Part shown: positions 6,334-13,278 of the stretch, piece by piece | Numbering within the stretch: the first letter of the stretch is position 1 | Layout: each line of letters opens with the position of its first letter | Source: DASWRT01 sp036403035 | GTDB taxonomy: Bacteria > Pseudomonadota > Alphaproteobacteria > ATCC43930 > CGMCC-115725 | Direction: 5' to 3' | DNA: 14,578 bases | Assembly: GCA_036403035.1 (NCBI GenBank) | Contig: DASWRT010000475.1 | Span: forward strand, 1-14,578 | Translations under genes and position numbers: made by a program | Notes under the pieces: model-generated | Database searches by the model: none | Seen by the model: only the letters and a program-made list of their open reading frames with translations | Told to the model about the DNA's origin: nothing

Positions 6334-7929
6334 ATGACTTTTCCACCCGTCGCCAATCTCGGCAGCTTGCTGACTCAGACGGCGCGGCGCTTTCCCGACC
6401 GGCCGGGCCTCGTGCAGGGCGAGCGGGTCTGGACGTGGCGCGAGATCGACCGGCGCGTCGACGCCGCGGTGACGGCGCTGCGCGCCCGCGGCGTCGGCAA
6501 GGGCGACCGCATCCTCGTGCACGGCCGCAACTCGAACGCGGTGTTCGAGAGCATGTGGGTCGCCTTCAAGCTCGGCGCGGTCTGGGTTCCGACGAACTTC
6601 CGCCTGACCCCGCCCGAGGTCGCCTATCTCGCCTCGTCGAGCCGCGCCCGGATCATGCTCTACGACCGGGGATACGAGGAGCATGTCGAGGCGGTGCGCG
6701 CCGCGAACCCGCACCTGGAGATGGTCCTGTCGATCGGCGATCCGCGACCCCACGAATCCCGCTACGACGACCTGATCGGCGGCGTCGCGCCGGAGGACGT
6801 GCCGGCCCATGTCGAGGCCGACGTCGCCTACGGCGACACGCTCTGGTTCTTCTACACCTCGGGGACCACCGGCCGGCCGAAGGCGGCGATGCTGACGCAC
6901 GGGCAGATGGCGTTCGTCGTCACCAGCCATCTCTGCGACCTGATGCCCGGCACGACAGAGGACGACGCCTCGCTCGTCGTCGCGCCGCTCTCGCACGGCG
7001 CCGGCATCCACGCCCTGGCCCAGGTCGCGCGGGGCGCCAGGAGCGTGCTGCTGCCGGGCGAGCGGCTCGACGCCGAGCAGGCGTGGGCGCTGGTCGAGGC
7101 GCACCGGATCAGCAACATGTTCACGGTGCCGACGATCGTGAAGACGCTGACCGAGCACCCCTCGGTCGACCGCTACGACCATTCCTCCTTGCGCTACGTG
7201 ATCTATGCCGGCGCGCCGATGTACCGCGCCGACCAGAAGCACGCGCTCCGGAAGCTCGGCAAGGTGCTGGTGCAGTATTTCGGGCTCGGCGAGGTGACGG
7301 GCAACATCACCTTCCTGCAGACCGGCGTGCACGCCGAGGAGGACGACCCCGCCTTTCCGATCGGGAGCTGCGGCGTGCAGCGGACCGGGATGGAGGTGGC
7401 GATCCTCGACGCCGAAGGGCGGCGTCTGGCGGCCGGCGAGACCGGCGAGATCTGCGTTCGCGGCCCGGCGGTCTTCGCGGGATATTTCGAGAACCCGGAG
7501 GCGAACGAGAAATCGTTCCGGCACGGCTGGTTCCACACCGGCGATCTCGGCCACCTCGACGAGAAGGGGTTCCTGTACATCACCGGGCGGGCGTCCGACA
7601 TGTACATCTCCGGCGGCTCCAACATCTATCCGCGGGAGATCGAGGAGCTGCTGCTGACGCACCCCGCGGTGGCCGAGGCCGCCGTGGTCGGGGTGCCGCA
7701 CCCGAAATGGGGCGAGACCGGCGTCGCCGTGCTGGTGCTGCGCCCCGAGGCCGGCGGTACGGTCGAGGAGGCGGACATTCTCGCGTTCCTCGACGGCAGG
7801 CTGGCGCGGTACAAGCGGCCATCGAAGATCGTGTTCTGGCCGGAGCTGCCGAAATCCGGCTACGGCAAGATCCCAAAGCAGCTCGTCAAGGAGCGACTGT
7901 TCGAGCGCGGCGAGGCCGAGCGCGATTAG
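6334..7929 (+). CDS. AMP-forming acyl-CoA synthetase
   Basis: A 531-residue ANL-superfamily enzyme that would activate a carboxylic acid to an acyl-AMP and then an acyl-CoA. The P-loop-like motif YTSGTTGRPKAAMLTHG (174-190), YFGLGEVTGN (A5 region, 315-324), GWFHTGDLG with D404, ITGRASDMYISGGSNIYP with R419 (hinge region) and GKIPKQLVKE with the catalytic lysine K512 are all intact. Length and motifs fit medium/long-chain or aromatic acyl-CoA ligases. The A5 sequence is not diagnostic enough to name the acid. The ATG at 6334 is chosen over one at 6265 because GGGAGG (6320-6325) lies eight bases upstream and family proteins begin near this point. It stands alone between a long control region and the hairpin before sorA, so it is probably its own transcription unit. 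Nothing adjacent reveals the pathway. Confidence 0.92.
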   Translation: MTFPPVANLGSLLTQTARRFPDRPGLVQGERVWTWREIDRRVDAAVTALRARGVGKGDRILVHGRNSNAVFESMWVAFKLGAVWVPTNFRLTPPEVAYLASSSRARIMLYDRGYEEHVEAVRAANPHLEMVLSIGDPRPHESRYDDLIGGVAPEDVPAHVEADVAYGDTLWFFYTSGTTGRPKAAMLTHGQMAFVVTSHLCDLMPGTTEDDASLVVAPLSHGAGIHALAQVARGARSVLLPGERLDAEQAWALVEAHRISNMFTVPTIVKTLTEHPSVDRYDHSSLRYVIYAGAPMYRADQKHALRKLGKVLVQYFGLGEVTGNITFLQTGVHAEEDDPAFPIGSCGVQRTGMEVAILDAEGRRLAAGETGEICVRGPAVFAGYFENPEANEKSFRHGWFHTGDLGHLDEKGFLYITGRASDMYISGGSNIYPREIEELLLTHPAVAEAAVVGVPHPKWGETGVAVLVLRPEAGGTVEEADILAFLDGRLARYKRPSKIVFWPELPKSGYGKIPKQLVKERLFERGEAERD

Positions 7930-7930
7930 G

Positions 7931-7957
7931 TCGCATTTCTCCGGGTGAGAAATGCGA
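7931..7957 (+). terminator. Perfect 11-bp hairpin after the acyl-CoA synthetase stop
   Basis: TCGCATTTCTC (7931-7941) and GAGAAATGCGA (7947-7957) pair perfectly around the loop CGGGT, starting two bases after the stop codon. There is no T run, so it is either a 3'-end stabilising or Rho-assisted terminator hairpin, or a short dyad bound by a protein upstream of sorA. Confidence 0.55.
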
Positions 7958-8035
7958 GCTGACGTAAAGCGCAATCGGCGGTGGTATGATCCCGTCGCCC
8001 GCGATCAAGACGGGCACGAGCGGAGGGAAGAGCCG

Positions 8036-9292
8036 ATGCTGAACCGGAGACAGATCCTCAGAGGAGCCGGCGGCGGCGCGCTGCTGGCCGGCACGGGGAC
8101 GCTGGCCGGTCTCCTGCCGCCGCGCCTCGCCGGTGCGGCGACGGGCGGTCTGGACCTGCCCGCAGCACTGCCCGAGGGGACGCGGGAGGAGGCGGTCCTG
8201 GAGGCGTTGCCGGGCAAGGCGCCGCTGATCAAGCTGAGCTACCGGCCGCCCAATTACGAGACGCCGGTGTCGTATTTCGACCGGTCCGTCTTCACGCCGA
8301 ACGAGGCGTTCTTCGTCCGCTACCATCTCGCCGACATTCCCGAGGTCGATGCGAAAGCATGGACGCTCAAGATCGGCGGCGCCGCGGCGACGGCGCCGCT
8401 GGAGCTGACGCTCGACCGGCTGAAGCAGGAGTTCGAGCCGGTCGAGGTCGCGGCCGTCTGCATGTGCTCGGGGAACCGGCGCGGCCTGTTCCAGCCGCAC
8501 GTGCCGGGCGTGCAATGGGGCAACGGCGCGATCGGGAATGCGCGCTGGAAGGGCGCGCGGCTGCGCGACATCCTCAATAAGGCCGGAGTGGGGAAGGGAG
8601 CGGTCGAGGTCGCGCTGAACGCGGCGGACGGGCCGGTCCTCGACAAGACGCCGGACTTCGCAAAGAGCCTGCCGGTGTGGAAGGCGCTCGACGAGACCGT
8701 GATCGTCGCCTACGAGATGAACGGCGCGCCGCTGCCGCACTGGAACGGCTTCCCGGCGCGGTTGATCGTGCCGGGCTGGACCGCGACCTACTGGGTGAAG
8801 CACCTCACCGCGATCGACGCGCTCGACCGGCCGTTCGACGGGTTCTGGATGAAGTCCGCCTATCGCATCCCGCAAGGCAAGTTCCCGATCGTCCAGCGCT
8901 TCACCTCGCAGGAGTACGACGCCGCGACCACGCCGATCACCGAGATGGTCGTCAACTCGATGATCACCGCGCCGTCCACGGGCGCCGCCAAGCTCCCTGC
9001 CGGGCAGCCGGCCGAGGTGCGCGGCGTCGCATGGGACGGCGGCTACGGCATCCGGACGGTCGAGGTCTCGGCCGACGGCGGGAAGAGCTGGAAGGATGCG
9101 GCGCTCGGCCAGGATTCCGGCCGCTTCTCCTTCCGCCCCTGGAGCTTCCGCTTCACGCCGAAGGCCGGACGGTACGAGGTGATCGCCAGGGCGACGAACA
9201 GGATCGGGCAGACGCAGACCGCCGAGCTGATCCTGAACCCGGCCGGCTATCACAACAACGTCATGCCGCGCGTCACGGTCACAGTCGCATGA
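8036..9292 (+). CDS. sorA: Sulfite dehydrogenase, molybdopterin subunit (SorA-like)
   Basis: A 418-residue sulfite oxidase-family enzyme. A Tat signal is present at the start (NRRQILRGAGGGALLAG, residues 3-19), so it is exported folded with its cofactor. The molybdopterin domain contains CMCSGNRRGLF, where C144 is the expected Mo-ligating cysteine. It also contains WKGARLRDIL and PHWNGFPARLIVPGW. A C-terminal immunoglobulin-like dimerisation domain follows (about 290-418), ending in YHNNVMPRVTV. It would oxidise sulfite to sulfate in the periplasm and give two electrons to the cytochrome encoded next. The ATG at 8036 has GGAGGG eight to nine bases upstream. An in-frame ATG at 7952 lies inside the hairpin and is rejected. 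The stop TGA overlaps an ATG of the next frame (ATGA at 9289-9292), so sorA and sorB are almost certainly co-transcribed. No molybdenum cofactor genes are nearby. Confidence 0.93.
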   Translation: MLNRRQILRGAGGGALLAGTGTLAGLLPPRLAGAATGGLDLPAALPEGTREEAVLEALPGKAPLIKLSYRPPNYETPVSYFDRSVFTPNEAFFVRYHLADIPEVDAKAWTLKIGGAAATAPLELTLDRLKQEFEPVEVAAVCMCSGNRRGLFQPHVPGVQWGNGAIGNARWKGARLRDILNKAGVGKGAVEVALNAADGPVLDKTPDFAKSLPVWKALDETVIVAYEMNGAPLPHWNGFPARLIVPGWTATYWVKHLTAIDALDRPFDGFWMKSAYRIPQGKFPIVQRFTSQEYDAATTPITEMVVNSMITAPSTGAAKLPAGQPAEVRGVAWDGGYGIRTVEVSADGGKSWKDAALGQDSGRFSFRPWSFRFTPKAGRYEVIARATNRIGQTQTAELILNPAGYHNNVMPRVTVTVA

Positions 9293-9306
9293 GGAGGGGC
9301 GCCGTG

Positions 9307-9651
9307 ATGCGCAGGATGAACATCGCGTTTGCCGCCGCCGCCGTCGCGATGGCGGTGCTCGCCGCGCCGGCTCCCGGACATGCCGACGAGCAGCCGGTCG
9401 CGCTGAGGAAGGCGCCCGGCCAGGAAGTCGTCGAGACCAATTGCGGCGCCTGCCACAGCCTGGACTATATCCGCATGAACTCGCCCTTCATGACGCCCCA
9501 GGTCTGGGAGGCCGAGGTCGCGAAGATGATCAAGGCTTATGGCGCGCCGATCGAGGACGAGGACGCCAAAACGATCGTCGAGTACCTGACCGCGAACTAC
9601 GGCGGCCCGACGACGGCGGCGACGCCGGCCGAGGCGAAGCAGGGACGCTGA
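9307..9651 (+). CDS. sorB: Sulfite dehydrogenase cytochrome c subunit (SorB-like)
   Basis: A 114-residue monohaem cytochrome c with a Sec signal peptide (hydrophobic residues 6-22, likely cut after GHA at 26). The single haem motif is CGACH (C46, C49, H50). M57 or M62 in IRMNSPFMTPQ is a candidate sixth ligand. It is the expected electron acceptor of the SorA enzyme encoded directly upstream and would pass electrons on to the respiratory chain. The start at 9307 is preceded by GAGGAGGGG (9291-9299). Earlier in-frame starts exist at 9289 (overlapping the sorA stop) and 9304 (GTG), but the 9307 ATG has the best ribosome-site spacing and gives a normal signal peptide. The short Ala/Thr-rich tail after the haem domain is unremarkable. 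Transcription probably ends soon after it, although I see no clear terminator. Confidence 0.9.
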   Translation: MRRMNIAFAAAAVAMAVLAAPAPGHADEQPVALRKAPGQEVVETNCGACHSLDYIRMNSPFMTPQVWEAEVAKMIKAYGAPIEDEDAKTIVEYLTANYGGPTTAATPAEAKQGR

Positions 9652-9805
9652 GCGCGCCCTCGCGGCCGACGATGCGACACGCCGGCGATCTCTGCCTGTC
9701 GATTGCGTCTCCCAAGCGTTGACGGCGCATGCGCTGGAAACGTGCTCTCTCCGCGCTCTCGATCGGCCGCGCTGCGGACGCCGCGGTTCTCTTCTCAGCG
9801 AGCGG

Positions 9806-9815
9806 CATTCGGCCG
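9806..9815. repeat. Left target-site duplication of the MITE-like element
   Basis: CATTCGGCCG immediately left of the element is repeated exactly and in the same orientation at 9970-9979 on its right side. An exact duplication suggests the insertion is not ancient. Confidence 0.72.
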
Positions 9816-9969
9816 CAGGGCAACGAATTCAGTACGGTCTCGGTTTCCATCCATGGCTGGGATCAAAGCCGGAGGTTTGGAAACAAGGATATTTTGGTTG
9901 GCTTCAACATCAAAAAGTTGCTGACCCTTCTCAGCCGCGAAACCGCAAGGCGCTGAGTTCGTTGCCCTG
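9816..9969. mobile_element. MITE-like non-autonomous element with terminal inverted repeats
   Basis: The left end CAGGGCAACGAATTCAG (9816-9832) matches the reverse complement of the right end CAGGGCAACGAACTCAG with one mismatch. With a one-base gap, similarity continues inward to a shared CGGTTTC. The ends are flanked by identical 10-bp direct repeats, CATTCGGCCG, at 9806-9815 and 9970-9979. Because of shared G/C bases the edge could shift by one, giving 9815-9970 with an 8-bp duplication. The interior is about half G+C, well below the surroundings. CAGGG termini and 8-10 bp duplications are features I associate with the ISAs1 family, but that is from memory. One interior frame ends in VGFNIKKLLTLLSRETARR and a stop 13 bases from the right edge, possibly the remnant C-terminus of a transposase. 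Confidence 0.75.
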
Positions 9970-9979
9970 CATTCGGCCG
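9970..9979. repeat. Right target-site duplication of the MITE-like element
   Basis: This is the second copy of CATTCGGCCG, adjoining the right inverted repeat and lying 68 bp before the response regulator start codon. Confidence 0.72.
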
Positions 9980-9987
9980 CATGCCGG

Positions 9988-10015
9988 TTGCGGCTGCAGG
10001 GGGATCTGTTACAAA
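9988..10015 (+). promoter_or_regulatory. Weak candidate promoter for the stressosome operon
   Basis: TTGCGG (9988-9993) and TACAAA (10010-10015) are separated by 16 bases and would start transcription about 25 bases before the response regulator ATG. Both boxes are poor matches to the housekeeping consensus. I found no convincing general-stress (GGAAC/CGTT) pair here. The -35 candidate lies only nine bases from the MITE target duplication. Confidence 0.22.
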
Positions 10016-10047
10016 GTGGCGCGCCCTAAGTTACGCACGGTTGTTCG

Positions 10048-10422
10048 ATGTCGGACCTGCTGCTGAAGACGATCCTCCTGGTGGAGGACGATGAGGGCTA
10101 TGCCTACGTCGTGGCGAAGACGCTTACGGCGGCAGGGTATACCGTGACGATCGCACCGGATTATCGGGATGCGCTGAAGGTGCTGGAGAGCGCGGAGATG
10201 GTTAATCTTCTCCTGACCGACATCCGCCTGCCCGGCGTGCACGGCTTCGCGCTCGGGCGGATGGCGCGGCATCGGCGTCCGGACCTCAAGATCCTGTATG
10301 CAACCGCCTTCACCGACCTGCCGCAGCACGAGATCGATACCGCGCACGGCAAGGTCCTGCTAAAGCCCGTTGATCCCGACCTGCTTGTCGCCGAGGTCAA
10401 GGCGGCGCTCGGCGGCGGTTGA
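10048..10422 (+). CDS. Single-domain CheY-like response regulator
   Basis: A 124-residue receiver domain with no output domain. The acidic pocket is E13, D14 and D15 (LVEDDE), the phosphoacceptor is D58 in LLLTDIRLPG, the switch residue is T86 (ILYATAF) and the conserved lysine is K106 (LLKPVDPD). All residues needed for phosphorylation are present. It is the first gene of the apparent operon, 27 bp before rsbR. The only histidine kinase in the window is the last gene of the same operon, which makes that kinase the likely phosphodonor. With no DNA-binding or enzymatic domain it must act by protein contact or as a phosphorelay intermediate. The ATG at 10048 lacks a good ribosome site. It is kept because the receiver fold starts right after it. 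Confidence 0.92.
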   Translation: MSDLLLKTILLVEDDEGYAYVVAKTLTAAGYTVTIAPDYRDALKVLESAEMVNLLLTDIRLPGVHGFALGRMARHRRPDLKILYATAFTDLPQHEIDTAHGKVLLKPVDPDLLVAEVKAALGGG

Positions 10423-10449
10423 CCCACCCATATCAAGGAACACACGAAC

Positions 10450-11346
10450 ATGGCCGGAAAAGCGAAGTTCGCTCTTGCCGAACTCATCGCGACGAACGAG
10501 GCGGCCATTCTCTCGGAATGGCAACAGCTTCTGCGCTCCGACGGAATGCTTCAGGGCGGCCGTATCGGCGAGGGCGATCTGCGTCGCGAGACCGCGGATT
10601 TCCTGAGTAGGCTGCGCCGCGCCGCCGACGGCGGCAACATCGGCGTTATCGACGGCGACGATTACGCGCCGGTCCGCGAAATGCTGGACGACCTGTCGCG
10701 GTCGCGGGCCACGCAAGGCTTCTCGCCGCGCGACACGGCGACGTTCGTGTTCTCATTGAAGCAGCCGCTCTTCAATCGTGTGCAGGCACAGATGAACGGC
10801 GATGCGGAGGGAGTGGCTGCCGCCACCTGGACGCTGACGCTGCTGCTCGACAAGCTCGGCCTCTACATTATGGAGGCGTTCCAGCGGAGCCGGGAGCAGG
10901 TGATCATCCAGCAGCAGCAGGAGATCGCCGAGCTGTCGACGCCGGTCGTCAAGCTCTGGCAGGGCGTCTTGGCGCTGCCGCTGATCGGCACCCTCGACAG
11001 CGCCCGGACGCAGGTCATCATGGAGAACCTGCTTCAGGCGATCGTCGACCAGAACGCGGAAATTGCGATCATCGACATTACCGGCGTCCCGACCGTCGAC
11101 ACGCTCGTCGCACAGCACCTGCTGAAGACGGTCGCCGCGGCGCGGCTGATGGGCGCCGATTGCATCGTCAGCGGCATCCGGCCGCAGATCGCCCAGACGA
11201 TGGTCCATCTCGGGGTCGAACTGGATGTGGTCTCGAAGGCGTCGCTCGCCGATGCGTTCGCAGTGGCGCTGCGCCGGGTCGGAAAGGCCGTCGTCTCGAC
11301 GAAGGGAACCGTCGGCGTGGCATCGGCTCCGACCGGACGCGGCTAG
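10450..11346 (+). CDS. rsbR: Stressosome scaffold RsbR-like protein (RsbRD-type N-domain plus STAS)
   Basis: A 298-residue protein. The N-terminal helical region (about 8-148) has the pattern of the RsbRD N-domain (ILSEWQQLL, LSRSRATQGFSPRDTATFVFSLK, LLLDKLGLYIMEAFQRSREQVI). It is neither a globin-like nor a PAS sensor. A linker helix (QQQQEIAELSTPVVKLW) leads to a STAS domain (about 162-275) with LPLIGTLDSARTQ, IIDITGVPTVDTLVAQHLL and SGIRPQIAQTMVHLG. S184 and T218 are 34 residues apart, the same spacing as the two RsbT-phosphorylated threonines (171 and 205) of Bacillus RsbRA, and sit in matching motifs. It should co-assemble with RsbS into the stressosome and be phosphorylated by RsbT. The signal sensed is unknown. 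AAGGAA at 10435-10440 supports the start. It is followed 17 bp later by rsbS. Confidence 0.93.
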   Translation: MAGKAKFALAELIATNEAAILSEWQQLLRSDGMLQGGRIGEGDLRRETADFLSRLRRAADGGNIGVIDGDDYAPVREMLDDLSRSRATQGFSPRDTATFVFSLKQPLFNRVQAQMNGDAEGVAAATWTLTLLLDKLGLYIMEAFQRSREQVIIQQQQEIAELSTPVVKLWQGVLALPLIGTLDSARTQVIMENLLQAIVDQNAEIAIIDITGVPTVDTLVAQHLLKTVAAARLMGADCIVSGIRPQIAQTMVHLGVELDVVSKASLADAFAVALRRVGKAVVSTKGTVGVASAPTGRG

Positions 11347-11363
11347 CGGACTGCGGCGGCACC

Positions 11364-11798
11364 ATGGAACGTATCCCTATCCTCAAGGTCGGCGAGTGCC
11401 TGCTCGTCACGATCCAGGTCGACATGCATGACCAGCTTGCGATGGCGCTGGAGGAAGACCTGACGAACAAGATCGTCGCGACGAGCGCCAGAGGCGTGCT
11501 GATCGACATCTCGTCGCTGGAGATCGTCGACAGCTTCATCGGGCGCATGCTCAACAACATCGCCGCCGTGTCGCGCGTCCTCGACGCCGATACGGTCGTG
11601 ACCGGCATGCGTCCCGCGGTCGCCATCACGCTGGTCGAACTCGGCCTGTCGCTGCCTGGGGTCAAGACGGCGCTCAACGTCGATCGCGGATTGGCGATGA
11701 TCAGTGCCGGCCGGAGAGACGGGGACGATCCGGCCGAGACGGCATATGAAGACGGTTCCGTCCCTGCTGATCTCGGCGACGCGGACCACCGTGGCTGA
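11364..11798 (+). CDS. rsbS: Stressosome STAS protein RsbS
   Basis: A 144-residue protein, almost all STAS domain. MERIPILKVGECLLVTIQVDM opens the fold. VLIDISSLEIVDSFIGRML carries S57, matching the serine of Bacillus RsbS that is phosphorylated by RsbT to release it. TGMRPAVAITLVELGLSLPGVKTALNVDRGL closes the core. It should form the stressosome core with RsbR and hold RsbT inactive. It is longer than the roughly 120-residue family norm, because of an acidic tail of about 25 residues (GRRDGDDPAETAYEDGS...) encoded just before rsbT. The ribosome site before the ATG at 11364 is weak, so translation may be coupled to rsbR, 17 bp upstream. Its stop overlaps the proposed GTG start of rsbT by eight bases. 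Confidence 0.93.
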   Translation: MERIPILKVGECLLVTIQVDMHDQLAMALEEDLTNKIVATSARGVLIDISSLEIVDSFIGRMLNNIAAVSRVLDADTVVTGMRPAVAITLVELGLSLPGVKTALNVDRGLAMISAGRRDGDDPAETAYEDGSVPADLGDADHRG

Positions 11799-12183
11799 TG
11801 TCGTTCCGATCCGTGCGTCGGACGATGTCGTCAAGGTCCGCCATGCAGTCCGCGCCAAAGCGGTCGAGATCAAGCTGAGCCTCATCGACCAGACGAAGAT
11901 CATCACCGCAGCCAGCGAATTGGCGCGTAACGTCCTCCAGTACGGCGGCGGCGGCATGATGGAGATGGAAACTCTGCGCAACGGCGGGAGAACCGGCCTG
12001 CGCCTGACGTTCATTGATGAGGGACCCGGCATCCCGGACCTCGATCTGGCGCTCAAGGACGGCTACACGACCGGCGGCGGCCTCGGCCTCGGCCTGAGCG
12101 GCGCGCGCCGGCTGTCGAACGAATTCTCGATCGATACCGAAGTCGGCAAGGGCACGAGGGTCAGCATCACGCGTTGGAAATAA
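11791..12183 (+). CDS. rsbT: Serine/threonine switch kinase RsbT
   Basis: A 130-residue GHKL-type kinase. The N-box is ASELARNVLQYGGGG (N47), the G1 box FIDEGPGI (D76), and the G2 region TTGGGLGLGLSGARRLSNEF. It would phosphorylate RsbS S57 and RsbR S184/T218, leave the stressosome and then bind and activate a downstream partner. I choose GTG at 11791, overlapping the rsbS stop by eight bases, because the product then starts at VADVVPIR, as family members do, and has the usual length (Bacillus RsbT is 133 residues). In-frame ATGs at 11704 and 11746 would add 29 or 15 residues with no family resemblance and deeper overlap with rsbS. The start is therefore likely but not proven. No RsbU-like phosphatase is in the window, so its classical partner is missing. 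Confidence 0.9.
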   Translation: MADVVPIRASDDVVKVRHAVRAKAVEIKLSLIDQTKIITAASELARNVLQYGGGGMMEMETLRNGGRTGLRLTFIDEGPGIPDLDLALKDGYTTGGGLGLGLSGARRLSNEFSIDTEVGKGTRVSITRWK

Positions 12184-12210
12184 CGGACGATCGAGGGAGA
12201 CACCGGGCGC

Positions 12211-13278
12211 ATGCATACTTCCCTGCGCGTGACCGAACGGAGCGATGTCGCCGAAGCGCGCCGCATCTGCGTCGCCCACGCGACCGGGCTCGGTTTCGAC
12301 GAAGGGGATGCCGGGCGGGTCGCGATCGTTGCGACCGAGCTGGCGACGAATCTCCTAAAGCATGGCGGCGGCGGCGAGATCCTGGTCGGCAGGGAAGACG
12401 AAGGCGATGGCGGCGTGGTCGAGCTGCTCGCCCTCGACAAGGGGCGGGGCATGGCCGACGTCGCACAGTGCCTGCGCGACGGTTACTCGACGGCAGGCAG
12501 CGCAGGCACCGGTCTCGGTGCGATGGAACGGCAGTCAGACGCCTTCGAACTGTTCTCGGCGCCCAGCCTCGGATGCGCCATCCTCGCCCGGCTGCGTCCG
12601 AGGCGGCGCGGCGCCCAGCGACCGGCGGGGGCCGATAGGGTCCGCCCCGCCGCCGGGCTCCGGGTCGGCGGCGTGAATGTGCCGATGCGCGGCGAGCCGG
12701 TGAGCGGAGATGCATGGGCGGCGGTGAGACCGCCCGCCGCAGTCGGCGCCGGCCGCGCGCCGCTGCTGCTGCTCGTCGCCGACGGGCTCGGCCATGGGCC
12801 GCTAGCGGCGCAGGCTTCTGGCGATGCGGTTCGGCTCTTCCGGGCTCATCAGACGCAGCAGCCGGCCGAGCTTGCTGAGACGATCCATCTAGGCCTGCGT
12901 GCGACGCGCGGTGCGGCGGTCGCCGTCGTCGCGATCGATCCCGAGCGCGCGTCGGTGACTATCTGCGGAATCGGCAACATCGCCGGGACGATTCTCGCCG
13001 ACGGACAGGCACGCCGGATGGTGTCGCTGAACGGGACCGCCGGTCTCGCCGCCCGCAAGTTCCAGGAGTTCTCCTATCCGATCGCCGATGCCGGCGGCAG
13101 GGCGCCGTTCCTCGTCGTGATGCATTCCGATGGGCTCGGCTCGCAATGGTCGCTCGATCGCTATCCCGGCTTGGCGTTGCGCGATCCCGCCCTGATATCC
13201 GCCGTCCTCTACCGGGACTATGCCCGCGGCCGGGACGACACGACCGTGGTGGTGGTGAAGGGAGATCTCGCCCAATGA
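12211..13278 (+). CDS. RsbT-like ATPase fused to SpoIIE/PP2C phosphatase (RsbX-like)
   Basis: A 355-residue two-domain protein. Residues 1-128 are an anti-sigma-type GHKL domain: N-box ATELATNLLKHGGGG (N47), G1 box LALDKGRGM (D76), G2 region AGSAGTGLGAMERQ. After an Arg-rich linker (about 129-148), residues 150-352 are a SpoIIE-type PP2C phosphatase with GDAW (166-169), VADGLGHGPLA (D191), GIGNIAG, HSDGL (D307) and RDDTTVVVV (342-343), so the metal-binding aspartates are kept. The phosphatase half resembles RsbX, which removes phosphate from RsbS and RsbR to reset the stressosome. The ATPase half may tether it to the complex or act as a second switch kinase. GAGGGAG at 12193-12199 supports the ATG at 12211. 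Its stop overlaps the next start (ATGA at 13275-13278), so the two are translationally coupled. Confidence 0.9.
   Translation: MHTSLRVTERSDVAEARRICVAHATGLGFDEGDAGRVAIVATELATNLLKHGGGGEILVGREDEGDGGVVELLALDKGRGMADVAQCLRDGYSTAGSAGTGLGAMERQSDAFELFSAPSLGCAILARLRPRRRGAQRPAGADRVRPAAGLRVGGVNVPMRGEPVSGDAWAAVRPPAAVGAGRAPLLLLVADGLGHGPLAAQASGDAVRLFRAHQTQQPAELAETIHLGLRATRGAAVAVVAIDPERASVTICGIGNIAGTILADGQARRMVSLNGTAGLAARKFQEFSYPIADAGGRAPFLVVMHSDGLGSQWSLDRYPGLALRDPALISAVLYRDYARGRDDTTVVVVKGDLAQ

Larger units (their letters stand above)
9652..10047. other. 396-bp intergenic region between sorB and the stressosome operon
   Basis: No real gene. Frames here are open but short and share no motif with known families. 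The main structure is the MITE-like insertion at 9816-9969 with flanking duplications. Before it, 9652-9805 is ordinary GC-rich sequence. After it, 9980-10047 should hold the promoter of the downstream operon. No strong terminator for sorB is visible. Confidence 0.7.

Noticed and set aside
6292..9253. Two long minus-strand frames opposite the acyl-CoA synthetase and sorA
   Set aside because: Their translations are His/Arg/Val-rich with no motif, while the plus strand has complete, well-known enzymes.
9870..9905. GGAAAC near 9880 considered as a general-stress (EcfG-type) -35 box
   Set aside because: No CGTT-like -10 occurs at 16-18 bp. GGAAAC is inside the MITE and is followed by an AT-rich stretch that does not fit.
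9719..10066. Several overlapping small frames in the gap after sorB
   Set aside because: They lie across the MITE edges in all three frames, have no ribosome site and show no recognisable protein beyond a possible transposase tail.
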